Shown here: in pieces, positions 48,840 to 61,295 of the stretch
Layout of the letters: every line of letters begins with the position of its first letter
How positions within the stretch are numbered: position 1 is the stretch's first letter
NCBI GenBank assembly: GCA_018881555.1
Contig: JACAXG010000007.1
Coordinates: forward strand, 1,812,643-1,876,642
DNA length: 64,000 nt
Direction of reading: 5' to 3'
Source of the DNA: Amblyornis subalaris
Lineage: Eukaryota; Chordata; Aves; Passeriformes; Ptilonorhynchidae
Notes under the pieces: generated by a model
The model's input: the letters and a program-made list of their open reading frames with translations, nothing else
Told to the model about the DNA's origin: nothing
Database searches by the model: none
Program-made: the position numbers and the translations under genes

Positions 48840-49080
48840 TTATTTGCATGATAATTTGGGAATAATTTGAATATGATAACCATTTAATCAACAATCATAT
48901 ATAACATGAATATGATGTTTTCTAATTTTGTTTTCATGTACGAATCAGATGCAATGTCTCCAATGGATGTGAAGATTAATTATACATTAATTAATAGCTA
49001 TTTATAACTAAGGTCACCAAATTAGTTTCTGTGACCTCATTACCATGTTGCATGCAATCTAATTAAGTGATACAAAGGTT
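48840..49080. promoter_or_regulatory. Homeodomain-type AT-rich candidate element
   Basis: A dense set of TAAT/ATTA cores: ATAATTTG, TTTAATCAAC, TCTAATTTT, then GATTAATTATACATTAATTAATAG near 48975, CTAATTAAG near 49058, and TTGCATGCAA near 49048. GGTCACC and TGACC words suggest possible nuclear-receptor half-sites near 49013 and 49034. It lacks simple-repeat periodicity, so the clustering is not just microsatellite AT. Function is inferred. Confidence 0.3.
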
Positions 49081-49744
49081 GTTTCCAATGCCTATTAGGA
49101 TCTTAAAGTGGNTGATTCTCTATATAGGTACATCTGACATTTTCTGGGAAATGGAGGCAGATTAAGGGAATTTACTTCAAAAAACCCCATACTGTTCTCC
49201 TTAGGTGACACTAACTATGATTCAGATATTGAGCATATTTCCCAGAAAAAAAGTAAAATAAACCCCACTTTCTTTTTTCTTTAGGAATTTAGGGCCGTGT
49301 GTATTTCTCCTTGAATTTTCGTAGGTAATAACGTATATAACTAAGAACACATGAAAAAAAAATAATTTAATGCATGAAATAAAAGCATGCAACTCACAGA
49401 AGAGTGATAATGAAGTGACATTGTTGAAAAATGGGGTTTCAAGGGAGAAAGAATTACTTAAATGCAGACAGCACCCAGTGGAGTAATAACACGTGGGCTC
49501 AGTGCAGCTCCAGAAAGGAAGTCTGTGATGGCTGTGTTGCACAGAGGATGCTGGCACCAGCACTGGTGCAGGTGGGAGTCCTCTTCCTCATTTTGTGTCC
49601 TTCTTGGCTTTCCTTTGGGGGTAATTTTTTATCTTTTTGCGAAGTTAAAATCTTAAAAGTGCTTGAAAAAGGGACAGCAAAAGAAAAAAAAATCAGAGCG
49701 TGGCTGAAAATCTGGATGGGGAGAGGACCTTTTTTTTTTCATTC

Positions 49745-49840
49745 CAGTTCCTTGCTTATCTGCATTTAGCCATAGCATATTAACATATTTATGCGAGGAA
49801 ATTCATATTAATAGCGCTCAGCTTATCTGCCAGGAGCAAA
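49745..49840. promoter_or_regulatory. Short candidate element with duplicated CTTATCTGC
   Basis: CTTATCTGC, a GATA-type site on the minus strand, occurs at 49754 and again at 49821. Between them lie CATATTAACATATTTATG and an AGCGC CpG. Paired identical motifs 67 bp apart in unique sequence resemble an enhancer core. Low confidence from motifs alone. Confidence 0.25.
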
Positions 49841-52800
49841 AAGCAAATGGATGCAGAATATAAAGGAGCAACACTAGTTGCAGGATTCAGACCCATGTGC
49901 CTGAGAAGGGAACAACACAGCCTATTCTTANATCAGTTGGGGTTGGCATATCAATGAAAGGAGAATTTAGCCCTTGCAGTTTGATTTCATAGCAAGCAAT
50001 AGAACTATCCTGGAAGGAGCCTNTGTGAAATATTAAAATATAGCCAAAAGGTTGTATGAAACTAGGTTATTTGGCATTCTCATGCTCATGAGTTTTAGGG
50101 TTTTTTTAATGAGGTAATTGGGCTTGATTGCCTGATTATAGTTTTTTGTTAGAAGAATCTTTTTCCCTGATAAATTAAAAAAAAAAAATCAATGCATCCC
50201 TGAGATATTTAATCTTCCTGAAAAAACCCCTTTCTGACAAAATCTCACCAGTTTGTCAATACTCTTAATGGCTTTCATGAAAAAAATAAAGGAGACGCTC
50301 TCACAGGAAGATAAACTCTCCGAGCCTTCATCCTGAGGATAAAAGGAGTGCTCCCATATGCTGGTGCCGTGCTGTTCCGGTGCAGATCAATACCCTGATC
50401 ACAGCAGCGACGGCAATTACAGAGCCTGTCTTCTGAGAGCCGAGGATCCTCTGCTCCCATGGAATCAGCACAGCTCGAAAGCGTCTGGCATCTTCCATCG
50501 GGAGGCTTTGAAACGGCGAAAAGCNAGCAAACAGGCAAAACGCAGCCTCTGTCTTATAGAGAGTCCCTTGTTTTCCCCCGTTCCCTTTTACACACCTTTG
50601 CTAGAGCTGGAGGGCAGCATCATGGACACAGTCTCCTTCTCTGAAGCTAATCAATGTAGAGACCTTGTAAAAATAACCTTTTTCTTTGCCTTTTTTCTTT
50701 CAAGCTGAAATCAGTTTAGGTCCCTGTATTGTGNTTTTTGAAAGCAGGAAAAATAGCTCCCCTCGCCTATCTTTTTGTCTCTTTTTGAAGTGTTTTGAGA
50801 AAGGTGACGTTTTTCGTGAAAAATCTGAAGGTTTAATGTTTAGGAGGCATTTGGCCTTGTGTGAAAACCTAAGTGGCGTTTGCATTTTAGTCTCTGTATT
50901 TAGAAACATAAATTTTTGCACTATAAAGAAGACACTGGATGTCCNTGGGGACCACAATATTGATATGGTGGAATTCTGGAAGATTCTATGTTTCCAGGTT
51001 GTTTTTTATCACGATTCTGAATATTTTGAGTTGCTTGTTTGGGTTGGTTTTTTTAAGAAAAATTTTGATCAACTCTGTCACAAAAGAAATTCTTACATGT
51101 GGCAAATATCCCGTCCACACTCTCGGGGGTCACATGCTGGTCTGTAGGATTTCTCATCTCACCATGGTAACCTGTTTTCCTTCCATCTTCCCTGCTCTGC
51201 ATTCCAGGCTCTCCGAAGCTGGGGCTCTAATGCTGAGTTTGCTCTGAGAAGTAGCCATGATCTCTTCTAGAACTATAAAAATAAATATGATACAGTACTC
51301 TTAACAACCTGCAACTCCAAATATTTAGTTGAGGTTGGCAAGACTTTCTCCCCTAGGGAGAAAAATACTTTGTTGAACTGGTAACTGCTGGAAGCAGTGA
51401 AGTATTCTGATATTTAGAGCCAGTAGTTAAATGAAANCTATTGTAGATGATTTTTTTTTTGGTCATGCTTTTTGATCAAAAGAAGAAGAAAGTGTAGCAG
51501 AACTAATATTTTCAAACATTTTCAGAAACCTTATTAGTTGGTTTTGATGTAAAGGCAGAAAATATGAATTAAAGATACAGGATCTAAGCTTGNGTAAAGA
51601 ATGTTTTCCGAAATCAGCAGGAGACAAATCTGAAGTGTCTGAGAGGTTTCATTTTCCATAAGCTCCCAGAATTATCTGATGTTAATCACAACTCCCTCAA
51701 ACCTGCCTGCTTAGGAACAGGTCTGCATGTTCCAGATAGTTTGTCTTCCTTCTGAGTCTGAGCAGAAATAAACACCCTAAGGACAGATCGTACACAGGCA
51801 GGCAAAGTTGTTGTTTTCCTCTCTGAAAAGTAAGGAAGGAGACACAGAATTGTGTAAGGAAATGGGGAAAACTGCTGGACAGTGGACAGCCAAGACCCAT
51901 CTCCAGCAGGTAGAGCAGAGGTGTCTGTGCTGTGAAATTCCAGCAGGAATTCAAGGATCTGGACCCTGTTTCTAGCTGTGCTCGGCATTTTCCCTGCATG
52001 TGCTCACTGCTGGACCAGGCACTCAGCTTTCCACGGCTCACAGCTGTCCCGGCCAAGTTCATTTATCAGCTTCTACCAAGCTGCATCTAGTCTGCACTTA
52101 AATACTTACAGGTTTTCCCTGTTGTTCGACAGAGGTAAAGTATTACGAACTGTGAGGGGTTTGGCAACTGCAGTGCAGGCTGACATAAAATATCTGAGTA
52201 GCAGCTCACACACAATAAGGTAGCTGGAGATCGGTGTGTATGGTTGTATGGCTGTAGTCGCAGGNCCTTGTTTGAGGGGTTTAAACACAAGATGTGAAAA
52301 CTCCCATATTTGCCAGCGTGGAAAATACCTTCTTACGCACGTGGCTTGTGGAAAGCTGGGAGGGAATTTTTAGCTTCACCTGCAGCAACTGGAATTTTAG
52401 CTACGGGTTTCAGTGGATCTGGATTTTTCCTCAGTTTTTTTCACAGGAGACAAAAAATCGCTGGCATCTACATGATTTTGGTCAGTGGCCTGTGTCACAC
52501 ACTCGAGAGGAGTGGTTGTAGCTATGGTATAGCTCACGGTTATAGTTTNGAGCCAACAAGAGGCACTGAGTAAGTCTTGTCAGAGCAGCCAACAATTTTC
52601 TTTTCTCTCAAACTGAATTTTCAAACTGAAATTTCNGCAGCCCTGGCATAGGAATTATTAAATGATGCAAAAAAGCAAAATGTTTGTTAAAGAAACTACC
52701 TGAGGAGAATACTGGAAATTTTCTNTCTCTCTCACTTTGAAGTGACAATCCTGGCAGAGACACTCAACAGCTTCTCTCATTTTAGAAGAGTAGCCTGGTT

Positions 52801-54317
52801 TATAAGGAATTGATTTGTCTTAACATGTCCAAGCTTGGGAGGAGCTCAGGGAAGTGTTTGTTTGTCATCATTACCTGGAGCCCAGTGCATAAAGACATTT
52901 TCTGCAGTGTGACACAGAGTATGTTGTGTTCCTTGTCTGCTTCCCTCTCTCCCTGTACTGAGGCTGGAGCAGGCAGGGGCAAGGTCTGGTCACAACACAA
53001 AGAAGGCGGCACTTTTGCTTAAAAAGTCCAGAATTTAATTATTTTGCTGAATATTGAGGATTTAATTTTTTTTTTCAACTCATCCCAGAACTGGGATTAT
53101 TATTGTAAGGGAGACCATGTGCTACAGGAAACATGAAGTGACTGTNAAGGCAGCAGAGGAGAGCAGGAATGGAGCTGGTGGGAAGTGTGGGGAGTCCTTT
53201 GGGTTGGAGAAGACACTGGCTGGATGGGGTGAAGTGACCACATCAGCTCGCAGGCAGGGCACATGAGGGTCACCCTGGAGTCCAAGACAAGAATGAGAAC
53301 CTTCGAAGAGGATGGCAGTGTTACCTGAGACTCTGGGAAAGCCAAGCAGCCAGAGGGATGGGGAGGAGCAAGCGCTGTTGGGTGTTGGTGGAAGCGGGAA
53401 GTGGGCATCCCTGTAAAGCAGTGCAAGAGAAACTACAGAACTGAGGTGGGAGGCAAGCAGAGGGTTGTAGGGGAATTCTGCTGTCTGAGCAGAGGAAAAG
53501 GCCAGGTATAGGAAAAAAGCTGTGGGGGAAGAAGGCAGAGGCTGTGGGTAAGACATGCGCCCACGGTGCGAGGTGGCTGTGGTTTGTTGACCTTGGAAGG
53601 GCTGGCAGCGCTTTTCCCTGCTGAGAAAGTTAAACACCACGAGTGCTAAGTACAGAGCTGTGTACATCACAGCTGCTTCTCGGGAGGCACAGGAATTAGC
53701 AGGAGTGGCTCAGTTCAGCCTTGGCTCTACCTCCTCCCGAGGCTGATGTAGCTCTTCCCTCCCCACCCCACGGCTGCCTCGGCATTCCCNCTGCCAGAGG
53801 CGACGGAGGGCGAAATATCGTGGCTGTGAGTGTGAGGCCATGGCAGGAGCTGCTCCATCCACCAAGCTGGGCACCCCTCCGTCCTCCATCCTCCCCTGTG
53901 CTGCCAAGGGATCACCTGCTCCTGGAGGATCCCCCCCATGGAGAGCAGACCCTGCGCCGCCACATCAAAGTCTGTTTGCTCATTTCAAAGGGCTTCGGGC
54001 TCAGTACGGAGCTATACAACACTTAGGTGTTGTCTGGCAGCTTCCTCCTGCTGGGATGGAGAGACGGTGGGTTTGGACTTTCATCTCTTNCTTTGTCTCC
54101 TGGGTGAATTGGGAGCTGACCTGAGCCAACAGGAGAGAGTCTCCCGGTGGGGTGATGCACCAAGGTGCTGCATTTCTATTCTCTCCACACTTGCTGGGNT
54201 GTGGTGCTGCATGCATAATCTCCCAGGCTGTGCAATAGAGATGCTCAGTCCCTTTCCTGTGTTCCCAANATAAATTTCCATCTCTCATATTCTGCTAAGC
54301 CGCACTCTAGTGAAGTA

Positions 54318-54344
54318 CTTTTTCTTTTTCTTTTTTTTTTTTTT
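54318..54344. repeat. T-rich tract
   Basis: TTTTTCTTTTTC followed by fourteen T. A low-complexity pyrimidine run. Confidence 0.85.
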
Positions 54345-55324
54345 AAGATATAATATCGCTCAGCAAATCGTTNTGAAGCTCTAAAAACAAGTGAAAAAAT
54401 CCCAGTGTTGACCTCTCAATCAGCACACGCGAGAAGGGCATCCACCATGGTTACTGAAATTCATAAATGACCTTATGAGACTACTGGAGATAACTCACTG
54501 AAATTACATTAATTTCTTCCTTAACACTGTTATTTTCTTCTGTGTCATATGAAAGATGATTAAGTGAAGGTGTCNTAAGGTCAAAATATCTATTCAACAG
54601 TTTTTAGCCCATTTCCACACACATGCTCTGTGAGCAGGGGTTATAAACATGACACCAATTTCAATTACATATACTGATGTCTAAGAAATAATGAGCTGAT
54701 TTATGAGGGCTGTACATTGGGCTGTAACACATTTANGCAGTCCTGGACTCTTCAGGAAGATTAGTGACTCTAGTGCACTCTACACTTTGAAAATTTGCAA
54801 CATTTCAGGATATAAGCAGTAATAGAGTATTGTAATGTTAATATAATGTAGTTCCACTTTTGTGATGTCTTATTAATCAATCCTTTCAGTGATGTAACTT
54901 TGAACTGGCATAAAATGTAAGGAATATTTAGTGACTCTGCTTATTTATGAACAGGAGATCCACAGTTTAGGAAGAGCTCTCCTTTTTCTGGTGGTTATTT
55001 GCCGTTTTCATTTGTGAAAGCAGCAGAACCAAAGAAGAACCAACTTTTCTTTGGAATAAAACAGGCATTTTCTTTATTGATAATTCAGATAATTAGACTT
55101 CTTTTGTTATATATGTCCTTTGAAGAACAAACAATGGTGCTATCCAAATAACCTTCTAGCTTAAGNAGAGCATATTTTCAACTTACATTAATTGTCTTAT
55201 CTTCAGAGTTTTAATTTACCATAGCATAACCAGCACATTAAAGGTGAGCCTCCACCACTCGAGATGAAGAAAGGCTGCAATTCCTGGATAGAAAAAAACA
55301 AGCAGGGGAAATGAAAGCGGCTTC

Positions 55325-55372
55325 AAATAAATAAATTATTAATAATAAATAAATGGATGGATAAATAAATAA
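55325..55372. repeat. (ATAA)n / (ATGG)n tetranucleotide repeat
   Basis: AAATAAATAA units, an ATTATTAATAATAAAT middle, then AATGGATGG and ATAAATAAATAA. An impure tetranucleotide microsatellite. Confidence 0.88.
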
Positions 55373-55384
55373 GCTCTCAAATCT

Positions 55385-55600
55385 TAGCAGATTTATCCCG
55401 CTGAGATGCAATGTGTCATTTTGCCGTCAGCGTTTCAGAATTCGCCTCGGTAATTATCTATTGCATTCACTATTTAAATCCCTTATTTTTAAAATACAAA
55501 AAAAAAAAAAAAAAAAAATCCAGCAAAAAATTGCCTGATAGAGCAGTTGCCTATCTGAGAGTACGTAATTAGCCCCTTCCCTCAGCAACAACTACCAGCT
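55385..55600. promoter_or_regulatory. Possible conserved non-coding element split by poly-A
   Basis: The left part (55390-55490) contains TGCCGTCAGCG, TTCGCCTCGGTAATTATC and a TGCATTCACTATTTAAATC word. The right part (55525-55600) has GCCTGATAGAG, TACGTAATTAGCC and CAGCAACAAC. The mix of TAATTA sites and retained CpG is suggestive. A21 at 55498-55518 separates the halves. Inference only. Confidence 0.22.
55498..55518. repeat. Poly-A tract (A21)
   Basis: The longest uninterrupted homopolymer in the window. No retroposed sequence is recognisable upstream, although the tract follows AT-rich unique sequence directly. Confidence 0.92.
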
Positions 55601-56672
55601 ACTGTCAGAAACAGGCGAGAGGAGAAGGTGTTTCAAAGGCTTGTTCTTATGCTTCATGGATTTTATAATAGATTGAAAAGAAATAGAAAGTGATGATATT
55701 ATTAATACCATCATACCCCTGGAGAAAGGGCTGANGAGCTCTGCCACCACTCTTCCCGTGCTGACAGCTGGCTTGAATCAGTCCTTGTAAATATAAATCA
55801 TAATTAATAAAAATGACAAGAAAACACCATGTCTGAGCCTTCCCGTTTAAAAGGGAAAGTAACTGTGTCCCAGTAGCCCTGTGTAGTGCTGTGGAGGTGT
55901 TGGGCACGTGAGGAAAGCCATGCAAAGGGCCTTGCAGCCCCAGAAAGTGTCCCTGTCCCATCCCTCCCGATTCCCAGCGATGCTCCCGCCGCGGATGCCA
56001 GCGGTGGATGTGGCTCGCTGGTTTTCACTTAGTGAAAGTCAGGAGCAATTATCACCCGTGAAGAAAAAGGGATGTTGATTAACACAAAAGAAGATTGCAA
56101 GTGTTTGCTCGGGTAATTTACTTTCAGAAGGGTTGGGATGTGAGGAGACCCCGCAGGAATGGGAATCGCTGGCGCTCNCTGCTCAGAGATCCGTTGGGAT
56201 GTTTGACACCTCTGCCTTTTTCTGCTGGCCTCAATAGTTTCTCCAAGCTCATCTACATTCAAAGCAAGAGTCTGGGTGAACAACTGTAATAAGAGAGAGA
56301 GAGCTAAGCTAGGGGAGATCATGCTGAGGCTCNGATTACTCGTTTCTCTTCTGGCCAGGATTTAATGCACACTTACAGCCCAAAACGGGGCTGTCCAAGA
56401 AAAAACGAGCCCTGTTGCCATGGATTTAACATACATTTCGGAAGAATACATACTGAACCAATGTTTAATACTATTGTAAACCCTGCACCGGGTTGTTCAT
56501 TCCTCAGCTGTGATGTGCTTTCCCCCTTTGAAATGTTTTACCAGCTGCACACGTGCTTCCCATTGCTGCCACCAGTGCTGGATTCCTGCTGGACGACAGG
56601 CATCCCTCTCCAGAGACAGGGATGCTGCAGCCNGGGTATCTAATTGCTGTTGACGGAGATGTGTCCCTCTAA

Positions 56673-56737
56673 CCCCCCAAAAAACCCAAAAAACACCCAG
56701 AAAAACAAAAACCAAGCCCCCACAAAAAACCACCCCA
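56673..56737. repeat. A/C-rich low-complexity stretch (G/T-rich on minus strand)
   Basis: Runs of A4-A6 alternate with C3-C6. The minus strand therefore has five G runs of 3-6 bases separated mostly by T-rich loops, a weak quadruplex-capable and telomere-like texture. It is not a TTAGGG array. Confidence 0.75.
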
Positions 56738-58084
56738 AGACAGAATTTATATTCAGCCATGCGTCCTTGCTCCCATCAAGGAATTCAATACAACACAATA
56801 TTTATAAAATAAAATATTTAATATACATCTCGCTTAAGGTTTTGTTGGGCTTCCTGCTTCAGAACAGTGTTACTTCATGAAGGAGGAAATCCAGTGGGCT
56901 GTCCTGGGAGTTGGCTCAGGAGGAGGAGTGGATTGCTGAGTTTTTCCAGTCAAAATACCATGTATAGGTAACCCAGAACTGCCGCTTCATTTAGGACTCT
57001 AAGTCTGACATTTCACAAGTCCTGCCTCAGATCAAACACAGAGATGACCCTGAGAGTGTGATCCCAAATGTTTTTCCCTCTGTTTTCTACCAGGCATGTC
57101 TCGAAGTTCAAATGTCAGTCTATTAGTAATCATGGGCGTGTTCTTGCAAAGAGGGAATAATGGGATGAGCGCTTGGCATCTTCAGGGCTGCTGGACCTGC
57201 TTAAGGAGGAGGATTCGGAGATGCACTCTCACCTCCTGACCTCACCCTGGTCATTCCCAGACTTGAGGGATGGAAGAAGAAGATGGGAAGCTGCTTTCTG
57301 CCAGGTCCCTGCCCTCTCAGAGGNTCTCTGGTGCTGTCAGGAGTTGGGCAGGGATGCGATTCGGGGTCCGGTGGCTTCCCCACCCTTGCAGAGGGAAGGA
57401 GGTGCCTAAGCCCAACCCTGGACGCTCCCCACTCCAGATGTCCCAGGAGCTGCTTTTGCCCAGTGTTTCTATTTAAAAGGCATTTGAAACAGGCTTTGCA
57501 TTGCCAAAATGAAACGAGTCNCAGGATTTTTCTCCACTTACGCCCACACGAAATCTTTTCGCTNNGAGGTCATTGCAGTGATTTAATGGNGCTCGATGGG
57601 GTTTTTTTTCACGAACATGGAACCAATCTGATCTCAGCGGTTACTTATGTGTTACTGGGACATCTNGTCATGTGGCACTGAGATAAGTCTGGCATTATCA
57701 AGGCCAGAGGATTTCTATTCTGTCAGGGAAGCCATTTTCCTTTCTTCTTTTGTTTCCCATAAAATCCTGTTAGGGCAGAGCCGAGCTCTTTAAGCAGGCT
57801 GCGAATTCATTGAATCAACACTGTTTGTGCTCAGCTTTTCTTCCTCACACCCCATTAGGAGGTGAAGCAGTTGCGGGAGAAAAGCTGGCGCATGGCAAGA
57901 CAGCAGAACATTGAAACTTTATAACCAAAACTAATCTGGGGACGTAACTCCTGATGATCTTTGAAATTTATTGAATGGGAGGCTGCATTGAGGCCAACAT
58001 GGAGCTGGTGCCAAAGTGAAGGGATTGTTGTGCAAATATTCTCTTACTTGTTCCAAATTATTTCCTTATAGATAAAGAAATTTN

Positions 58085-58097
58085 TATATATATATAT
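58085..58097. repeat. Short (TA)n run
   Basis: About six TA units next to an N. A minor microsatellite. Confidence 0.75.
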
Positions 58098-61000
58098 GTA
58101 AAATAACTGTTTTATCCTTCAGTCTAATAGCAAGTTAGCTATTACCTATGAGATCCACTTTGAAGACCAGGCTGCATCACTGAGTTGATGATGTGTGATC
58201 TCCAATGATGTTTTACTGTTTCTACATGCAGAATTGATCAAATTGTCTTCCAAAAGAGATTCAGCCAATTTTGCCANAGAGTTTTTATCACAGAAAGAAC
58301 TGTTTCAGCAGATCCACCCTATAAATAGCATGGCCTTGTTCCTCCATAATACTTTTTCCGTGCAACCATCTTTATAAGCAACTTGGAAAAATCTCCCATT
58401 AGTTACCAATAAAAACATCCATCCGTGGCAATTTTGGCTGCTCAAGCAATGTCTGACTGCTCCATCTGTATGAAAGATGTTGTCCAGATCTCCTGATGAT
58501 GCACAGAGCTTGCCCTGATTGTAATGGCAAATCATTGGCTGTGTTAAGGAAACAAAATAAAATAAACTTCAAGAAAATTTTTAAAAATCCAGTTCCAAGG
58601 AAGAAAAAATCAAAAGAGGAGTTTACCTTTTTCTTTGTGGTCTCTGAGGTGTCATCNGGCTTTCTCCTGACAATGGCTTGTGGGGATGCCCTGTGCTGCT
58701 GTGGGTGACTGTGGGCATGTGAGTCCCTACATGATGCATTCAGTATTTTCTTTTTTCCCTATTTTTGCCACTTAATCTAATGGCACTGTTTCACAGGACA
58801 AACCAGAGAATTCTTACCAAATTTACCACAGTCCCCAGAGATTTTAAGAGGTGAAACACAGTTTATGGGTTGAATTATAGAAGTTACATGTCACTGTTAT
58901 CCAACTATATCAATCACCTCCTTTCAAAGACTCTCAAGAGAAAAATTGAAGCCATCATCCTCATTAATGAGGCAAATGCTCTTGGGACAACTGATAGTTG
59001 AAATATGGTGTGTTATTTGTCCTGCCTCCTGTGGACATTAAGATGTGTTCCACTGTGCTGATGTGAATTGTAGATACAAATAAACCCAATCAAAGGCAAC
59101 TTCATACTGTAACTTTTTCTTTTCAAACCCCTTAAAAATGGAAACTCTTCCATTTGAGGAAAGATTATAATGGCTCTGGGGTTCATCTATCACAAAGGGA
59201 GCTTACTCCATCCACCACTCCTGAGCTGTCAACCATTTCAAATTGCCTTGTCTATATGCCCTGGGANTTTATAATAGATAAAACTGCAAGTTTGCTGTCA
59301 TTACATAAGATTCTGAATCCATTTTATGCGTGTTTTTCTTTCCTTGTCTCTTAAACCTTTACCTAAGAGCTGCCTCGGGTCTGCGCTTCATAGGTTTCAT
59401 GAGTCTTGAAACATTTTTACAGGAATAATAAATTCATGTGTCAAGTACAAATANCCAGGTTTAACAAGTTCAATCTCTCTAATATAATGTAAAGGAGAAA
59501 AGAAAGGGAGAAATGAAAACAGAACAGCCAACCTGAGCATTTTCCCTGCAAGAGGGATCCACCACTAGCACTCGGGTGAGAAGGTAATTATCTCCAGCTA
59601 ACACTAGGGTAGAATCCAGCCCTCATATCAACATTTAAAAACTAGCAGTGAACAAATCTCTCTGCCTAATGACTCATGTGCAATTTGAAATGGAAATAGA
59701 ATAATATGTTTGAAGTCTATATTATGCATTTAAATAGATTAAAGAGAGACTAAACAATTAGCGATAATATGTGTGTGCATTAATGCAGGAGAGAATCAAG
59801 TCTTTCAAGTCCTTTAGATTGCTGAGAGGCCTCCCTGCTTTAAAACTGGGAGGAGAGCTGGCTCACTAAAGGATTAAAATACATTATCCTACAGGGTAAA
59901 TTCATTATTCCTAATGCGCCAGGATATTTTTGATCCTCAGATGAAAGTTTTGCAGGCTTAGATAAGTAGATTGTTTTGGATAGCTGAAGAATTAAAAGAG
60001 ATTTGTCCTCCGAGAGAACAGAAAATGAAGCAGGGGGATGTCCTGATCAACACCAGTTGCCAGAGCTTTAAAATCAGGTAGTGTCTCACTTGAATACAGG
60101 CACTGCTGGTGGGATCAGGGGTGGGGCAGGTGCCTCCAGGATGCTGGACCTGCGGTGACTCTGGAGCGCACAACTGGGATGTGTGTGGTGGCTTTTTCCC
60201 ACCCTGCAATAGAGGCAGGAAGGGGATCTGCCTGGCTTGCATCAGAGAAGTCCTGACTGAAGCAATATGGTAATTATTTACTGTACAGAGCTTTTTAGCA
60301 AGCCTTCTGCTATAAATATTTAGTTGTAACACTGCGATTCTTTCCCTGACTGCAGCGCTGCAAACTGTAGTTAAATCTTTTGTTATTGTATTTCCCCTCT
60401 CCTGAGAGCTGCCCAGAATAACTCAGAGCTAGTCTTTGTGAAGAAATGCTTGTTCCACCACCTAAGAGGAATGCCACAACGCTTGTGCTGAGTGGATGAG
60501 GAAGCCAGGTTCTGATAATCAATAGGCATGGGAAAACACACAATTTTCAGCTTTGTGAAAAGAGTAAATTCAATTTGCAAAGGCCTGATCTTTCTCAAAC
60601 TACAAATATACNAAAAAGACCCTCATTTTAAGAACTGTATTTGAACTCCAGCTCAATATTTTTAAAATGGATTGCTTTGNAGGGTGGCTAAGCAATGGCT
60701 TGGTTGCTTGAGTTGCCATGTCATACANTAAGTGTATTTTCCCCCCAGAAGACTTCTAAGGAGTGGGATCGGGCCATNTCTGGCTAACTGGTAATGCACC
60801 CTGCCCAACAGTGCCGAAACCCAGAGAAATGTTTCCAAAAATAGGATGGGTTTCACAGGCAGAAGAAGGACAGCTGCTATAAAGGAGGGCAAACACACAG
60901 GGAAGGAGCCTCTCCCATGTGTTAATTTAAAACCCTTCTGTAAATGGATGATAATTTCTACATTAAATATACATGTACATACTGTTAATCTGTTTGATAA

Positions 61001-61108
61001 ATAATTCAGTGCTATAATGCTGTTGAAAAAAACCAGGGCACTAAGCATGGATTTGGTAGTGCATTGTATATTGTGCACAGCTTCAGTCCTCTGTGTACAC
61101 CAAACCAC

Positions 61109-61162
61109 NTTTCTTTTCTGTTTTTCAACTTTTCTTTTTTTTTTTTTCCTTTTTTTTTTTTT
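61109..61162. repeat. Poly-pyrimidine / poly-T tract
   Basis: Mostly T with a few C, including runs of thirteen and fourteen T, ending right before a CR1 fragment. Confidence 0.85.
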
Positions 61163-61177
61163 AATAAGGAAAACTGA

Positions 61178-61295
61178 AACCGAGGCCAGGGTGGTTTGAG
61201 CATCCTGGTCTAGTAGCAGGGGTCCCTGCCCACNGCAGGGGGATTGCAATGAGNTGATCTTTTAAGGCTCCTTCCAACACAAACTGTTCTGNTGA
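61178..61295 (+). mobile_element. CR1 LINE 3'-end fragment
   Basis: 'ggccagggtggtttgagcat', 'cctggtctagtagcaggggt', 'ccctgcccac', 'gcagggggattgcaatgag', 'gatcttttaaggctccttcc' and 'aacacaaactgttctg' in this order match the avian CR1 3' end on the plus strand. Three N positions fall within 120 bp. The element is 5'-truncated and abuts the T-rich tract. It is contained in a chance minus-strand open frame (60662-61249) that should not be taken as a gene. Confidence 0.92.

Larger units (their letters stand above)
44496..61177. other. Long unique non-coding stretch, no gene seen
   Basis: Nearly 17 kb with no recognisable CR1 copy, the longest such gap in the window. GC-richer parts are 44550-45000, 47400-47990 and 53100-54000. 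AT-rich parts are 48840-49080, 54780-54900 and 59640-59800. The longest frame, 182 codons on the minus strand at 53122-53670, lies in a purine-skewed GC-rich part and shows no domain. Candidate regulatory blocks and simple repeats are listed separately. Confidence 0.65.

Noticed and set aside
53195..53235. Wording 'tttgggttggagaagacac' resembling a CR1 tail
   Set aside because: Only about a dozen bases fit. Neither the ATTCTATG tail nor the 'atcatctagtcc' part is present.
53122..53670. 182-codon minus-strand open frame
   Set aside because: Ser/Pro/Leu-rich composition follows from the purine skew of the opposite strand. It shows no domain or signal organisation I recognise, and the frame includes an N-derived unknown residue.
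60662..61249. 195-codon minus-strand open frame, the longest in the window
   Set aside because: It runs through a CR1 fragment and a poly-T tract that gives a lysine-rich stretch, and it contains several unknown residues. It is a chance frame.
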